Below are positions 4,244-5,341 of a stretch of DNA of 5,341 nucleotides, piece after piece (the first letter of the stretch is position 1; every line of letters starts with the position of its first letter). This DNA is from Candidatus Portiera sp. Its GTDB lineage: Bacteria > Pseudomonadota > Gammaproteobacteria > CBDBNL01 > JAAOII01. The DNA lies in the NCBI GenBank assembly GCA_015163845.1, contig JAAOII010000196.1, positions 1 through 5,341 of the forward strand. Reading direction: 5' to 3'. The notes below the pieces were generated by a model that worked only from the letters and a program-made list of their open reading frames with translations, did not search any database and was not told the origin of the DNA. Made by a program: the position numbers and the translations under genes.

Positions 4244-5278
4244 ATGCTTAGTAGATTAACAAAGGGAGCAATATTAGCCAAGCAGGATCAGTCATTTTCT
4301 TGGTGGAAATACGCTGAGTTGGCAGCTCAAGCATTTATGCTGTTTTGTTATGCCTACTTGTTTTTTCGCTTGTCAAATAATTCTTTAAGTGGAAATGCTG
4401 TCTGGGGAATTATTATGATTGCTTGTCTATTCTCCAGCTATCTATTACATATTCTAAAACAAACTTTGCGAGTGTGGATTATTGGTATGACTCTAACAAT
4501 ACTTTTATTCACTGTCTTCCCTTTTTACTATGCTATACTCACCTCCTTTGAGAGTGGTACTGCAATATTTGAAGTTAATTATTTGCCAAAGACAATTAAG
4601 TTTGATAATTATATTTCAATCTTTCGTAGTGATTCTTTTGGGCAAAACCTATTAAATTCTGTGATCACTTCTTGTGTAGTGGTGGCAATATCCTTAACTT
4701 TAGCAGTTACTGCAAGCTATGCTATGAGCCGCATAAATTTTCGTGGTAGAGGTTTGCTGTTGCTGACGATATTATCTGTATCAATGTTTCCACAAATATC
4801 TGTCTTGTCGGGGTTATTTGAATTAATTTCTGTGTTTAATTTGTTTAATTCTTTGTGGGCGTTAATCTTCTCTTATATGATTTTCACTCTGCCATTCACT
4901 GTTTGGGTCTTGACTGCATTTATGCGGGAAATTCCAGTGGAGCTTGAAGAGGCAGCTATAATGGACGGTGCATCGCCTTTACGTATTATTGCCAAGGTGT
5001 TTATGCCTTTATTGTGGCCTTCGTTGGTGACAACTGGGTTGTTAGCTTTCATAGCCGCTTGGAATGAATTCTTATTTGCTTTGACTTTTATCTTGAGTGA
5101 TTCACAGAGAACTGTGCCAGTAGCTATAGCACTAATATCAGGGGCAACAGAGAGAGAAATTCCTTGGGGGAACATAATGGCGGCGTCAGTAATTGTAACT
5201 GTGCCTTTGGTTGTTTTGGTACTTATATTCCAGCAGAAAATTATTTCAGGGCTTACCGCTGGAGCAGTCAAAGGATAG
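4244..5278 (+). CDS. thuG: Sugar ABC transporter permease, MalG/ThuG type, with extra N-terminal membrane segments
   Basis: Second permease subunit of the importer. The core from about residue 73 matches the MalG/ThuG family: a first helix ending VFPFYYAILTSFE (91-103), then NSVITSCVVVAISLTLAVTASYAMSR (138-163) and the EAA loop LEEAAIMDGAS (234-244) with MPLLWPSL (254-261), where Met replaces the usual Leu before Pro. The family is usually about 270-300 residues; this one has 344. The surplus is N-terminal and holds two further hydrophobic stretches (about 24-43 and 52-70), giving about eight membrane segments instead of six. The ATG at 4244 has no real SD (TAAAGC only). Internal Met32, Met58 and Met82 would remove some or all of the extension but lie inside hydrophobic segments. 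It sits 26 nt after thuF and 24 nt before the GH13 gene, clearly one operon. Confidence 0.88.
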   Translation: MLSRLTKGAILAKQDQSFSWWKYAELAAQAFMLFCYAYLFFRLSNNSLSGNAVWGIIMIACLFSSYLLHILKQTLRVWIIGMTLTILLFTVFPFYYAILTSFESGTAIFEVNYLPKTIKFDNYISIFRSDSFGQNLLNSVITSCVVVAISLTLAVTASYAMSRINFRGRGLLLLTILSVSMFPQISVLSGLFELISVFNLFNSLWALIFSYMIFTLPFTVWVLTAFMREIPVELEEAAIMDGASPLRIIAKVFMPLLWPSLVTTGLLAFIAAWNEFLFALTFILSDSQRTVPVAIALISGATEREIPWGNIMAASVIVTVPLVVLVLIFQQKIISGLTAGAVKG

Positions 5279-5299
5279 AACATAAAAGGATAGAATATA
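5270..5299. repeat. 15-bp tandem duplication across the thuG stop codon
   Basis: AAAGGATAGAACATA (5270-5284) is followed directly by AAAGGATAGAATATA (5285-5299), with one mismatch. The first copy contains the thuG stop codon TAG; the second supplies the AAAGGA that serves as a probable ribosome site for the next gene. Confidence 0.85.
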
Positions 5300-5302
5300 A
5301 CT

Positions 5303-5341
5303 ATGGACAATTGGAAAAAAGAAGTCATCTATCAAATATAC
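5303..5341 (+). CDS. GH13 alpha-amylase family glucosidase, first 13 codons only
   Basis: The frame begins ATG at 5303 and reads MDNWKKEVIYQIY to the window edge. W-K-x-x-V-I-Y-Q-I-Y is the hallmark N-terminus of the GH13 family (alpha-glucosidase, oligo-1,6-glucosidase, trehalose-6-phosphate hydrolase, trehalose synthase and sucrose phosphorylase relatives); the next expected residue is Pro. AAAGGA at 5285-5290 is 12 nt before the ATG. It lies 24 nt behind the ThuG-like permease, so the enzyme very probably processes the imported sugar in the cytoplasm. Rhizobial aglEFGAK operons likewise join such a transporter to an alpha-glucosidase. The exact activity cannot be told from 13 residues. Confidence 0.75.
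   Translation, partial: MDNWKKEVIYQIY

Noticed and set aside
4873..5328. Minus-strand 151-codon frame opposite the second permease
   Set aside because: It is antisense to the conserved EAA loop and later helices of the permease; its composition is that of a shadow frame.
1..5341. tRNA, rRNA, insertion sequences, attachment sites
   Set aside because: I found no cloverleaf-like segments, rRNA motifs, transposase frames or terminal inverted repeats with target duplications.

Overview
The window reads as a stretch of a low-GC proteobacterial chromosome, most likely alphaproteobacterial. Two things point that way. A truncated reading frame at the left edge carries the ubiquinone-biosynthesis (UbiG) signature WWDPxGPMxPLH, and 'GPM.PLH' is the form I associate with alphaproteobacteria. 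The sugar transporter is closest in wording to the ThuEFG trehalose/maltose systems of rhizobia. The genus cannot be read from this sequence. A small, AT-rich, possibly host-associated genome is an inference.

Left block, minus strand (1-1028): a possible 14-residue leader peptide, then an orphan MT-A70-type (DPPW) adenine-N6 methyltransferase, then ubiG only 3 nt downstream and running off the window. The UbiG N-terminus is about 55 residues longer than expected and holds a 12-bp tandem repeat. Middle, plus strand (1060-1828): a divergent intergenic region with an inverted repeat, a four-helix membrane protein resembling ATP synthase subunit I (but not next to atp genes), a 17-bp tandem repeat, and a promoter with a strong palindromic operator candidate followed by a second hairpin.

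Right block, plus strand (1829-5341): an ABC sugar importer made of a lipoprotein binding protein (ThuE-like), a Rho-independent terminator, a likely internal promoter, two permeases (ThuF-like and ThuG-like), and the first 13 codons of a GH13 alpha-glucosidase-type enzyme. The binding protein would capture an alpha-glucoside such as trehalose or maltose, the permease pair would import it, and the GH13 enzyme would cleave it in the cytoplasm. No ATPase is visible; one may lie downstream or be supplied from elsewhere. The palindrome over the first promoter suggests sugar-responsive repression. The terminator after the binding protein gene suggests that it is made in excess of the permeases.

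The most unusual points are the extended ThuG-like permease with two extra N-terminal membrane segments, the long repeat-bearing UbiG N-terminus with a faint UbiK/BMFP-like look, the solitary MT-A70 methyltransferase coupled to ubiG, the orphan AtpI-like protein, and several independent short tandem duplications. Nothing here forms a clearly new multi-gene system.
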